Shown here in pieces: positions 25,422 through 33,734 of a DNA stretch of 64,000 nt. The translations under genes were made by a program, and so were the position numbers. Each line of letters opens with the position of its first letter. Positions within the stretch are counted from its first letter, which is position 1. The DNA comes from Rhodococcus globerulus NBRC 14531 (lineage in GTDB: Bacteria; Actinomycetota; Actinomycetes; Mycobacteriales; Mycobacteriaceae): NCBI RefSeq assembly GCF_001894805.1, contig NZ_BCWX01000004.1, positions 124,001 through 188,000 on the forward strand, given 5' to 3'. The notes beneath the pieces are model-generated. The model saw only the letters and a list, made by a program, of their open reading frames with translations. It was not told the DNA's origin and ran no database searches.

Positions 25422-27027
25422 AACAGCGTTGATTGCACAAGATCTCGTCCGCACGCTGGGAACGCGGCGGGTACTCGACGGCGTCTCACTCACCGCGGCA
25501 CCTGGTGATCGGATTGGTCTCATCGGCGAGAACGGCGCCGGGAAGTCGACTCTGTTGCGGGTGCTCACGGGTACGGACGAGCCCGATGCGGGCAGCGTGG
25601 AGCGACCGTCTGATCTCGCGTTCCTGCAGCAGGAAATGGTGTACGACAACAAGACGACGATCGCCGACGTACTCGATACAGCCCTCCGGGACGCGCGCGA
25701 GATCATTGCCGAACTCGACAGAGCTGCACAGGAACTCAGTCATGCGCCCGAGGATCACAACGTCCTCGACGCCTACACGGAATGTCTTGCACGCGCGCAG
25801 CGACACGAGGTCTGGGATGCGGACCGGCGGGCCGCGATGATTCTTGGCGGGGTAGGTCTCGGACACCTTCAGCATGAACGCCTCCTCTCGTCGTTGTCAG
25901 GTGGTCAACGCAGCCGGCTGGCCTTGGCGGCTCTGATGATTCGCCGACCATCCGCGCTGTTGCTCGACGAGCCGACGAACCATCTCGACGACGAGGCGGC
26001 ATCGTTTCTGGCCGAGCATCTTTGCGGCCTGTCCGGGGTTGTCGTCGTGGCCACTCACGACCGCGCGTTCCTCGACGCCGTCTGCACGGATCTGATCGAC
26101 CTCGACCCCGCTCTGGACGGTCCCACCCGCTACGGCGGTAACTACACCGCGTATCTGTTGCAGAAACGCGCCGAACGGGAACGCTGGCAACGGCGATTCG
26201 ATCAAGAGCAGGAGGATTTGGACGCGTTGCGCTACGCGGCCGGTGTCAGTGCATACGAGGTTGCGCCGAATCATGTGAAGCGCGACAACGAAAAAATGGG
26301 ATACGGTCACGCCGGGGGTCGAGTACAGAACCAGATCGCACGCCGGGTTCGCAGTGCCACCCGCCGGCTCGACAAGCTGGAACGAGACCAGATTGAGCAA
26401 CCCCCGCAGCCTCTTCGGTTCAGTCCGGGCATGTTCACGACACAGTCGGCAGACGAGCTCCTTCTGTCATTGCGGCAGGTTCGAGTTCCTGGCCGAATGA
26501 CAATGAACAGTCTCGATATCTCATCCACCGACCGACTACTGGTCATCGGAGCGAACGGTGCCGGGAAATCCACCTTGCTTGCAGTACTCGCCGGTGCGTT
26601 GGACCACACCGGCACGCTGGCACGAAAACCCGACCTGACGATCGGCCTTTTGGCGCAGGACACCGCGTTCGATCGGGCTGACCGAACTGCGCGGGAAATC
26701 TATGATCTGACCCTCGGCGCGGAGATTGCCGAGAAGGTTCCGTTGGATTCCCTTGGCCTGTTGGCGGTTTGGGATCAGGACAAGTTGGTTGGCGAGTTGT
26801 CCGTCGGTCAGCGTCGCCGGCTGGCGTTGGCACTGTTGGTGGCCCGTCCACCCGAGTTGCTGCTTCTGGACGAACCGACCAATCACCTGTCCCCGAGCTT
26901 GTGCGATGAACTCGAGGACGCCATGGGCACCGGTCCGGGCGCGATCGTGCTGGCCAGCCACGATCGGTGGCTACGATCCCGCTGGAAAGGAAAGGAAGTC
27001 CGAATGCACGGGCTGGAAGCGGGGTAG
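25414..27027 (+). CDS. ABC-F family ATPase, second of a pair
   Basis: A 537-residue ABC-F protein unlike its neighbour in detail. Domain 1 has GENGAGKST, SSLSGGQRSRLALA and LLLDEPTNHLDD; domain 2 has GANGAGKST and LLLDEPTNHLSP, but its signature is LSVGQRRRLALA in place of LSGGQ. The linker carries VKRDNEKMGYGHAGGRVQNQ. The start overlaps the end of the first ABC-F gene by eight bases; an ATG two codons upstream is also possible. The two are one transcript and may work on the same drug class. The specificity is unknown. Confidence 0.88.
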   Translation: MPETALIAQDLVRTLGTRRVLDGVSLTAAPGDRIGLIGENGAGKSTLLRVLTGTDEPDAGSVERPSDLAFLQQEMVYDNKTTIADVLDTALRDAREIIAELDRAAQELSHAPEDHNVLDAYTECLARAQRHEVWDADRRAAMILGGVGLGHLQHERLLSSLSGGQRSRLALAALMIRRPSALLLDEPTNHLDDEAASFLAEHLCGLSGVVVVATHDRAFLDAVCTDLIDLDPALDGPTRYGGNYTAYLLQKRAERERWQRRFDQEQEDLDALRYAAGVSAYEVAPNHVKRDNEKMGYGHAGGRVQNQIARRVRSATRRLDKLERDQIEQPPQPLRFSPGMFTTQSADELLLSLRQVRVPGRMTMNSLDISSTDRLLVIGANGAGKSTLLAVLAGALDHTGTLARKPDLTIGLLAQDTAFDRADRTAREIYDLTLGAEIAEKVPLDSLGLLAVWDQDKLVGELSVGQRRRLALALLVARPPELLLLDEPTNHLSPSLCDELEDAMGTGPGAIVLASHDRWLRSRWKGKEVRMHGLEAG

Positions 27028-27074
27028 AAGCACTCGGGCCAGTTGTTGTCGGACCCAACCGTCACACTGGAGCA

Positions 27075-28625
27075 GTGAGAGTTGTCCTGGTTCCCGGTAG
27101 TACGACGTCCACGGGAGCAGTCACCGCGACGGTTGTTCGCACCGACCCCGACGGGACTGCCGTCGGCGACCGCGTCGAATATCCCGATCTGGTTGCCGCG
27201 GTCCAAGCTATCGAGAGTGCCGAGCACCCACGGTGGGTCTGGCCGAGCACAGCGTCGGTCTACCCGATGTTGCTGCGCGCCGGCATCCACGTACAGCGCT
27301 GCCACGATATTTCGCTGACCCGCGCGATCCTGAGCATGCGCGCGGGTCAGCCGTCACCACCGGCCGAGGAGTCCGACGACGACCGTCTCGGCTTGTTCGA
27401 CACCGCTCCCGTCCTCGATCCTGATGGTGTTGTTGCGGAGTTCGCGGAGCAACGCACTGTCATCGGCGCCGACGCGCGCCTGGATCTGCTGATTGCCGCA
27501 GAATCAGCCGGCGCGCTCAGTGCTGCTGAAATGACACACACCGGGTTGCCGTTCTCGACGCGGAAGCACCGCGAACTCCTCGAAGAGAGACTTGGCCCCC
27601 GGCCAACGGGGTACGACCTCCCCGTTCGCATGCAGGAACTTGCCACCCAGATCAGCGACGCCTTCGGGCGGACGGTGAACCCCGCGTCGTCCGTCGAGAT
27701 CACCGAGGCATTCGGGCGCCAGGGCATCGAACTGCCGTCGACGCGCAAGTGGTTTCTTCAGGAAGTTGATCACCCGGCGGTTCCGTTGCTCCTGCGCCAC
27801 CGTGAACTCGCCAAGCTGTACAGCACCAATGGCTGGCAATGGATGGACAGTTGGGTGCGTGGCGATCGCTTCCGCCCCATCTACGTTCCCGGTGGTGTTG
27901 TCTCGGGCCGGTGGGCAAGCCGAGGCGGCGGCGCCCTTCAGATTCCGAAGACCATGCGCTCGAGCGTTGTTGCCGATCCCGGACACGTATTCGTGGTGGC
28001 CGACGCCGGTCAACTCGAGCCCCGGATTCTGGCTGCCATGTCACGCGACCGCCGCATGATGGCGGCAGCCGGTGATGACGATCTGTACGCCCTCGTTGGC
28101 GCCGAGGCATTTGGCGGCGACCGCGCCAAAGCCAAAGTTGCCATCCTCGGAGTGCTCTACGGTGCCACCGCCGGTGAAGCCAAAGCGCTACTCACGTTGC
28201 TGCGCACGCGTTTCCCCGTAGCGGTCGAGTACGTCGAGCAGGCTGCCAAAGCCGGCGAGCGCGGCGAGGTAGTGCACTCTCTGCTCGGCCGAGCGTGTCC
28301 CCCACCGTCTCCCGATTTCTATTCACACGGCGACGCTCACGCGCGCGGACGTTTCACCCGCAACTTCGTGGTGCAGGCAACGGCCTCGGAATGGGCTCTG
28401 TGTCTCCTCGCCGACCTGCGACGACGCCTCGCCGAGGACCCGGACGGCGAATTGGTGTTCTTCCAGCACGACGAGGTTGTGGTGCACACGCGAAACCCCG
28501 AGTCCGGCACAGCTCACGTACTGGCTGCGGCAGCATCGGCAACTCGACTGCTGTTCGGCGACACGGTTGTTCGATTCCCCATGGACGTCGGGGTCCGCGA
28601 AAGCTACGGAAAGAGCAGCGTCTAG
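27075..28625 (+). CDS. Family A DNA polymerase-like protein (3'-5' exonuclease/polymerase type)
   Basis: A 516-residue protein of the short PolA-like group of actinobacteria, without a 5'-nuclease domain. Polymerase motifs are present: motif A VVADAGQLEPRILAAM, motif B RAKAKVAILGVLYG and motif C FFQHDEVVV. The N-terminal third resembles a worn 3'-5' exonuclease fold (YPDLVAAVQ, DARLDLLIAAE); the metal-binding acids are not obvious. A GTG start is used; ribosome binding is weak. It ends on the same CTAG as the ABC ATPase gene of the other strand. Its role in repair or replication is unproven. Confidence 0.8.
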   Translation: MRVVLVPGSTTSTGAVTATVVRTDPDGTAVGDRVEYPDLVAAVQAIESAEHPRWVWPSTASVYPMLLRAGIHVQRCHDISLTRAILSMRAGQPSPPAEESDDDRLGLFDTAPVLDPDGVVAEFAEQRTVIGADARLDLLIAAESAGALSAAEMTHTGLPFSTRKHRELLEERLGPRPTGYDLPVRMQELATQISDAFGRTVNPASSVEITEAFGRQGIELPSTRKWFLQEVDHPAVPLLLRHRELAKLYSTNGWQWMDSWVRGDRFRPIYVPGGVVSGRWASRGGGALQIPKTMRSSVVADPGHVFVVADAGQLEPRILAAMSRDRRMMAAAGDDDLYALVGAEAFGGDRAKAKVAILGVLYGATAGEAKALLTLLRTRFPVAVEYVEQAAKAGERGEVVHSLLGRACPPPSPDFYSHGDAHARGRFTRNFVVQATASEWALCLLADLRRRLAEDPDGELVFFQHDEVVVHTRNPESGTAHVLAAAASATRLLFGDTVVRFPMDVGVRESYGKSSV

Positions 28626-29272
28626 CCCGCTCGGATGTCGTCGAGTTCGTGAACGCGTGTGCAGCACGCGTCGAGCAGATCACGATCGTGGCTGATGAGC
28701 AGCACCCCGATACCGTGATCCGTTGCCCGTCGCTCGATCAACCGAACGATGGTGGCGGTGGTCGCGGCGTCGAGCATCGCGGTGGCTTCGTCGCAGATGA
28801 GGTAATGGGGTTGCTGCGCCAATGATCTCGCGAGCGCCGCGCGTTGAAGCTGGCCGTCACTGACCTGATGCGGGCGACGCGCCAGCAAGTCGGGTGTGAG
28901 TCCGACTTCCGAGGCCAGTGCTTCGATGTCGATATCGCGGCGCGCGATGTCGGCGGGCTGCCCGATGATCCGTGCCAGCGTCTGCCGGGGATCAGTTGCG
29001 GCGCGTGGCGATTGGAAGAGCATGGACACCGCCCCTCTGAACTCAGCGGGAACACCGAACTTGGTTCCTGCAACGCGAGAACCGTCGATCTGCACTTCGC
29101 CGGACCACGGCGCGTCCAGCGACGCGAGAATCCTTGCCAGCGTCGATTTTCCGGTTCCGGACGGCCCGGTCAACCCGATCAGATGGCCGGCCGGGATCTC
29201 GAGGGAGACATTCTCGAGGACGGGACGCCCACGCTCGTAGCCACCGGTGACATCCAGGGCGCGCAAACTCAT
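28622..29272 (-). CDS. ABC importer ATP-binding protein (OppF/DppF-like)
   Basis: A 216-residue nucleotide-binding subunit: Walker A GPSGTGKST, signature VSDGQLQRAALARSL and Walker B YLICDEATAML. It is the last gene of a five-gene importer operon in which every junction overlaps by four bases. It lacks the long C-terminal oligopeptide-ABC tail, so it is shorter than usual OppF. The signature reads SDGQ rather than SGGQ, a common variant. It pairs with the preceding ATPase to power the two permeases. Confidence 0.88.
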   Translation of the reverse strand: MSLRALDVTGGYERGRPVLENVSLEIPAGHLIGLTGPSGTGKSTLARILASLDAPWSGEVQIDGSRVAGTKFGVPAEFRGAVSMLFQSPRAATDPRQTLARIIGQPADIARRDIDIEALASEVGLTPDLLARRPHQVSDGQLQRAALARSLAQQPHYLICDEATAMLDAATTATIVRLIERRATDHGIGVLLISHDRDLLDACCTRVHELDDIRAG

Positions 29273-30180
29273 CGTGCACTCACCTCCCGGCGGGTTCGGT
29301 ACGTGCGCTCTCCGAACGTGACCAGTTCGGTCGGCCCACCGGATTGCGTGGACTCCGGTCGGCGCAGGTAGTAGACGCACTCGTCCGGAAGATTCGTCAA
29401 TTGAGGGGGTGATCCGGGGATGGGATTGAGCCCGCGAGACGGCAAGGCTCCGAGCAGGTCTCGGGTGTAATCGTGAAGCGGCTCCTGCAGAACCTGCGCA
29501 GCCGGGCCAATCTCCATGATGCGCGAGGCGTACATGACGGCCAACCTGTCTGCGATCGCAACTCGGGTCAACGACGCCAGATCGTGAGTGATCAGCAGAA
29601 CCGCGGCACCCGCATCGGCGCACTCGCGCAGCAGGCCGAGAACATGATCGGTGAGCGCGCGGTCCAGGTTGGCGGTCGGCTCGTCGGCCACGACCACCGA
29701 CGGGTCCCCGGCCAACGCGCCGGCAATGGCAACCCGCTGCGCCATGCCACCCGACAGTTCGTGCGGGTAGCAGTCGAGGGCGGAAGGTTCGAGACCCACT
29801 CGCTGCGCCAAGCCGTCGCAGGTGTGGGCGGTGCCGAGTGCGTCGATCGTCTCCTGCAGTTGCGAGCGTGCCGTCCGCACCGGCGTGAGATATGTTGCGG
29901 CAGATTGTGGCACGAGTGCGGCATGACCACCACGGAAGGGTGTTCCGGAAAACACGTCGATGTCGTCGACGGTGATGGTACCGGTGCGCTGAGTGCCAGG
30001 CGGCAGCATGTTCATCACCGATGTTGCGATGATGGACTTGCCACAGCCGGATTCTCCGACCAGCGCTGTGACAGTCCCAGGCGGCACAGCAAGGTCGATG
30101 TTGCTGGCAGCGTGAACAACCGAGCCGCCGGGCAGCGGAATCCGGACGGTGAGCGCATCGATTCGAAGGCCGGCATTCAC
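29269..30180 (-). CDS. ABC importer ATP-binding protein (OppD/DppD-like)
   Basis: A 303-residue ATPase with Walker A GESGCGKSI, signature ELSGGMAQRVAIAGAL and Walker B VVVADEPTANLD. The C-terminal PLHDYTRDLLGALPSRG followed by a YLRRP segment is the oligopeptide-type extension, though the cysteine set of iron-sulfur OppD proteins is not present. The GTG start overlaps the permease stop by GTGA. Confidence 0.88.
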   Translation of the reverse strand: MNAGLRIDALTVRIPLPGGSVVHAASNIDLAVPPGTVTALVGESGCGKSIIATSVMNMLPPGTQRTGTITVDDIDVFSGTPFRGGHAALVPQSAATYLTPVRTARSQLQETIDALGTAHTCDGLAQRVGLEPSALDCYPHELSGGMAQRVAIAGALAGDPSVVVADEPTANLDRALTDHVLGLLRECADAGAAVLLITHDLASLTRVAIADRLAVMYASRIMEIGPAAQVLQEPLHDYTRDLLGALPSRGLNPIPGSPPQLTNLPDECVYYLRRPESTQSGGPTELVTFGERTYRTRREVSAR

Positions 30181-30998
30181 AGTCGAAGCTCCGATGGCCG
30201 AGGCGGCGCGAGCTTCGAACGCAATGCCGAACCGGCCACCGCCACCGCAACGGTAGTGATCACCAGAACGGCTGCGGGAAACACCAACGTCCACCAACCA
30301 CCGAGCAGCAGAGAACTGCGAGCCTCTTCCAGAAGTGTTCCCAGACTGGGCTTGTGGGGCGGAAGTCCGAATCCGAGGAACGAGAGCGTCGACTCGTGCC
30401 ACACGGCGTGCGGCAGCAGGAGGACCACCGCGATCAAGGCCTGCGGCGCAGCAGCCGGAACCAGGTGGCGAGTGATCACATGTCTCCGGCTGGCTCCGGC
30501 GAGGACGGCTGCGTCGATGTACGGGCGGTCACGCAAATTCAGGATCTCGCCGCGGATGATGCGAGCTACCTGGGTCCAGTGTGTGAGTGCGATCGAGAGA
30601 ACGATGGCGAGGATACTGCCACGGAACATCGCGACGATGACGATGCCGAGCAGCAAGTGCGGGAGGGCGTTCACCGCGTCGGTGCCGCGCATGACAACTC
30701 GGTCCACCCAGCCGCCGAGGAGTCCGGCAGTGGTGCCTACCGCCACCCCGATCACCGTGGACAACAGTGCGCAGGCGAGAGCGATCAGCAACGACGTCCG
30801 GATACCGGCAGCGACTCGAACAAACAGGTCTCGCCCCGCAGAGTCGGTGCCGAAGGGATGCGTGAGCGACGGAGCCATCCGGGCCTGCGCGAAGTCGGTG
30901 ACACGGTCGTCGACGTCGGCGATCCACGGAACCAAGCCGGCGTAGAGCGCGACGAGGATCAGGACACCGACGGCGATTGCGAAGCGGCGTTTAGCCAT
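30177..30998 (-). CDS. ABC importer permease (DppC/NikC-like)
   Basis: A 273-residue inner-membrane permease with an N-terminal segment (FAIAVGVLILVALYAGLVP), the HPFGTDSAGRDLFVR motif of DppC-type subunits, and five further segments; the EAA loop reads YIDAAVLAGASRRHVITRHL. It forms the channel with the partner permease. The stop overlaps the ATPase start and the start overlaps the stop of the other permease (eight bases), so the genes are translated together. Confidence 0.88.
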   Translation of the reverse strand: MAKRRFAIAVGVLILVALYAGLVPWIADVDDRVTDFAQARMAPSLTHPFGTDSAGRDLFVRVAAGIRTSLLIALACALLSTVIGVAVGTTAGLLGGWVDRVVMRGTDAVNALPHLLLGIVIVAMFRGSILAIVLSIALTHWTQVARIIRGEILNLRDRPYIDAAVLAGASRRHVITRHLVPAAAPQALIAVVLLLPHAVWHESTLSFLGFGLPPHKPSLGTLLEEARSSLLLGGWWTLVFPAAVLVITTVAVAVAGSALRSKLAPPRPSELRL

Positions 30999-32028
30999 CT
31001 GTGCTCACCCTCGGGTCGAGGAGGGCAACAACCACATCAGCGAGAAGCGAGCCGAGCATGACCGTCAGAGTTGTTCCGACCGTGAGGAACGCGAGCAACG
31101 CCATGTCGAGGTCCCGAGCGGAGGAGACGATGGCACCGGCAATTCCCGGCCAACTGAACACTTCTTCCACCAGTACCGCACCGACGACAAGTTCGGGCAA
31201 TCGGACTCCGATGATGTTGACGAACGGCGCAAGCGAGGTCGGCACGATATGACGTTGTGTGATGGTGGAAGTCGGTATTCCGCGCGCCACCGCCCCGGCG
31301 ACAAATCCTTCACCAGTAGATCCGACGACGGATTCGCGCACTGCGAGGAGTAGCCACGGCATTTGGGAGATCGCAAGGACGGCGACCGGGAGAATGAGGT
31401 GCCGAATGACCTGCGCCGGTGTGGGATCGGCACCACCGTCGGTCAACCCGGCCACTGGCAACCAACCGAGAGTCAGCGCGAAGAGCGCGATAGCTCCGAG
31501 CGAGAGAACAAACGGCGGAAGTCCTTGAACGACGACGCACAGCCCGGACACGGTTCTGTCCAGGAGCCCACCCTTGCGGATTCCGGCGAGCACTCCCAGC
31601 ACCAGCGACGCGAGAATCGCAATCACCAGACTGACGCCGACCAGGAGTAGCGTCCACGGCAGTCGTTCGGAGATGACTTGGGCGACTGACTGATTGAAGG
31701 ATCGAGAGACGCCCAGATCGCCGGTCACCACTGCATGCAGCCACGTCCAGTACGTGCTGTACCAGGGGTTGTCGAAACCCATCTGCGCGGCGATCAGGGC
31801 CTTGTCCGCGTCGCTGGTTGTCATGTACCGCGTGCCCAGATAGCCGACAAGCGGATCGAACGGCGAGATTGCCGCGGCGGCAAACAAACCGGCGGACACG
31901 ACGATGATCACCGGGACGATGAACAGCATCCGGCGCCCGACCATCACGAGGATGGAGCGTCGGCGAGCGTTGTGCGATCGCGGCCGGTCCGACGTTGCGG
32001 CGCCGGTTCGTACGTCGATTGCCGTCAT
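30991..32028 (-). CDS. ABC importer permease (DppB/NikB-like)
   Basis: A 345-residue permease with an N-terminal cytoplasmic stretch, a first membrane segment (MLFIVPVIIVVSAGLFAAAA), a periplasmic loop with GDLGVSRSFNQSVAQVISER, and the EAA loop FVAGAVARGIPTSTITQRHI. The DppB design is complete. The ATG overlaps the binding-protein stop by ATGA. Substrate specificity cannot be told from the permease. Confidence 0.87.
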   Translation of the reverse strand: MTAIDVRTGAATSDRPRSHNARRRSILVMVGRRMLFIVPVIIVVSAGLFAAAAISPFDPLVGYLGTRYMTTSDADKALIAAQMGFDNPWYSTYWTWLHAVVTGDLGVSRSFNQSVAQVISERLPWTLLLVGVSLVIAILASLVLGVLAGIRKGGLLDRTVSGLCVVVQGLPPFVLSLGAIALFALTLGWLPVAGLTDGGADPTPAQVIRHLILPVAVLAISQMPWLLLAVRESVVGSTGEGFVAGAVARGIPTSTITQRHIVPTSLAPFVNIIGVRLPELVVGAVLVEEVFSWPGIAGAIVSSARDLDMALLAFLTVGTTLTVMLGSLLADVVVALLDPRVSTDG

Positions 32029-33641
32029 TGTTCTTGCGTCCACGTCTGCAAGGACCACCACGGACCCCAGGTCACTCCGTGCGCGTGCGGTTCCAGCACC
32101 GGACCGGACATCGTCCAATCGGAATCTTTCGACACGTACGTGTGATCGAGGAATACCAGATACACATAACCGGGATCATCGACGTAGGCCTGCTGCACAT
32201 CTCGGTAGGCGGCGTCGCGGGTCGCTTGGTCGAGGCTTCGGCGACCGATATCGAGTCCAGCGTCGACAACCTGATTCGAGTAGTCACTGGGATTGTCGTA
32301 GATGCTGCCCACACCGGGAGCGATGGACGCAGAATTGAGTGCGTCGTAGGCCTGGGTATCGGGATCGAACGGTTCGTCGCCGCCGCCGAGCAGTGTGGAG
32401 TCCCGATTGATTCGCGGATCGATGCGATCCCACGACAGTGCTTCGAGATCAACTTCGACGCCGATTCCAAGCGCGTCGGATGCAAAGGCCTGGGCCAAGT
32501 CTCGACGGACCGTGTCCACAGAGTTGTACATGATCGTGAACTGCGCACGTCGACCGTCTTTCGAACGAATCCCGTCACTGCCTTCGATCCAACCGGCATC
32601 GGTGAGGATCTGCTCAGCCTTGGCCGGGTCGTACGCAAACGTTGCGTCCGGGTTGTACGAGGCACCGTAGACCTCGGGAATCGGCGTGGCGGCGACGCGG
32701 CCGTGCCCACCGAGAACGTTGTCGATCATGGACTGCCGGTTGGCGGCAAGATTCAGTGCCATGCGCATCGCCGGGTCACCGGCTACCGGGTTGTCGGTGG
32801 GCAGCGAAACACCACGCCAATCCGCGGACTGATGGGCCGTCACCGACATGCCGTCCCGCGATTCGAACGTATTGGCAAGCAGCGGCGGGAGATTGGTGCC
32901 GTCGATCTCGCCCGAGGCCATCCGCTGCGCCCGGGTGTTGTCGTCCGGAACATAGAGCAGCGTGAGCTTCTTGATTTCCGGTGCGCCGTCCCAGTAGTTC
33001 TCGTTGGCAGCAAACACCGCGCGGTCGGGTGAAAGATCGACAAGGGTGTACGGCCCGGTGCCGATCGGTTCGGTGTTGAGCGTCGACTCGGCCGCCAGGG
33101 CCGGTGTCGCCACGGACTCCGACGGCACAATGCCGATCAGCATCTTGGTGAGTAGCGGTGCGTAGGAGTACGCGAGACGGAACTCCACGGTGTTCTGGTC
33201 CAGCGCTACGACATCGCTGATCATGTCGAACGACGACTTCGCCTCGGACGCTGATGCCGGATCGAGGATCGCCTTGTACGTGGCAACCACGTCGGCGGCG
33301 TCAAAAGTGGAGCCGTCGGAGAAGGTGACGCCGCCGCGGAGAGTCACGGTCCAGAGGGTGGCGTCGGCGTTGGCGGTGGGGATCGACGTGGCAAGAGCCG
33401 GTTCGAAACCAGGCATTCCCTCACCGCCGCGCAGGCTCACCAGACCGTCGTACATCTTGGCTTCGCCGGCCGCACCGAAGCCGGCGACGGGGTTGTATCC
33501 GCCCAGTTCGTAGCCGTCGGCGAGGACCAGACCGTCGCTTGCGGTCGACGTGCCCGACGGGGTGCTGCACGACGTGACGAGCAGGGTGCCGACGACGGCA
33601 GCGATCGCGAACGTCGGAACTCCGGAACGGATGAGACCCAC
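32025..33641 (-). CDS. ABC importer substrate-binding lipoprotein (SBP_bac_5)
   Basis: A 538-residue binding protein of the oligopeptide/nickel family. A signal peptide ends in the lipobox LLVTSC, so it is anchored outside the membrane. Family motifs are YDGLVSLRGGEGMPGFEPAL, WTVTLRGGVTFSDGSTFDA, and IGTGPYTLVDL with DRAVFAANENYWDG. The GTG start has AAAAGGGG six bases before it. It is the first gene of the importer operon. Peptides, nickel-chelates or other solutes are all possible; I see no ligand-specific marker. Confidence 0.87.
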   Translation of the reverse strand: MGLIRSGVPTFAIAAVVGTLLVTSCSTPSGTSTASDGLVLADGYELGGYNPVAGFGAAGEAKMYDGLVSLRGGEGMPGFEPALATSIPTANADATLWTVTLRGGVTFSDGSTFDAADVVATYKAILDPASASEAKSSFDMISDVVALDQNTVEFRLAYSYAPLLTKMLIGIVPSESVATPALAAESTLNTEPIGTGPYTLVDLSPDRAVFAANENYWDGAPEIKKLTLLYVPDDNTRAQRMASGEIDGTNLPPLLANTFESRDGMSVTAHQSADWRGVSLPTDNPVAGDPAMRMALNLAANRQSMIDNVLGGHGRVAATPIPEVYGASYNPDATFAYDPAKAEQILTDAGWIEGSDGIRSKDGRRAQFTIMYNSVDTVRRDLAQAFASDALGIGVEVDLEALSWDRIDPRINRDSTLLGGGDEPFDPDTQAYDALNSASIAPGVGSIYDNPSDYSNQVVDAGLDIGRRSLDQATRDAAYRDVQQAYVDDPGYVYLVFLDHTYVSKDSDWTMSGPVLEPHAHGVTWGPWWSLQTWTQEQ

Positions 33642-33673
33642 TGTTTGCCCCTTTTCTTCTGAATAAAAATAAC

Positions 33674-33685
33674 ATCTGTACAGAT
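33674..33685. promoter_or_regulatory. Palindrome ATCTGTACAGAT before the importer operon
   Basis: A perfect 12-base palindrome in an AT-rich patch about 33 bases before the start of the binding-protein gene, framed by CTGAAT and ATTCAG. The position in the promoter suggests an operator for a regulator that is not next to it. The 93-base gap holds no gene. Confidence 0.5.
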
Positions 33686-33734
33686 ATTCAGATAAAAAAT
33701 GGGCAATGCGGACGTTTTGCCAGACGGCAGCGCG

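Noticed and set aside
28622-30250. A 542-residue frame as one long ABC ATPase
   Set aside because: Only the last 216 residues match an ATPase; the rest overlaps the previous ATPase gene in another frame. The ATG at 29272 with an ATGA overlap is the real start.
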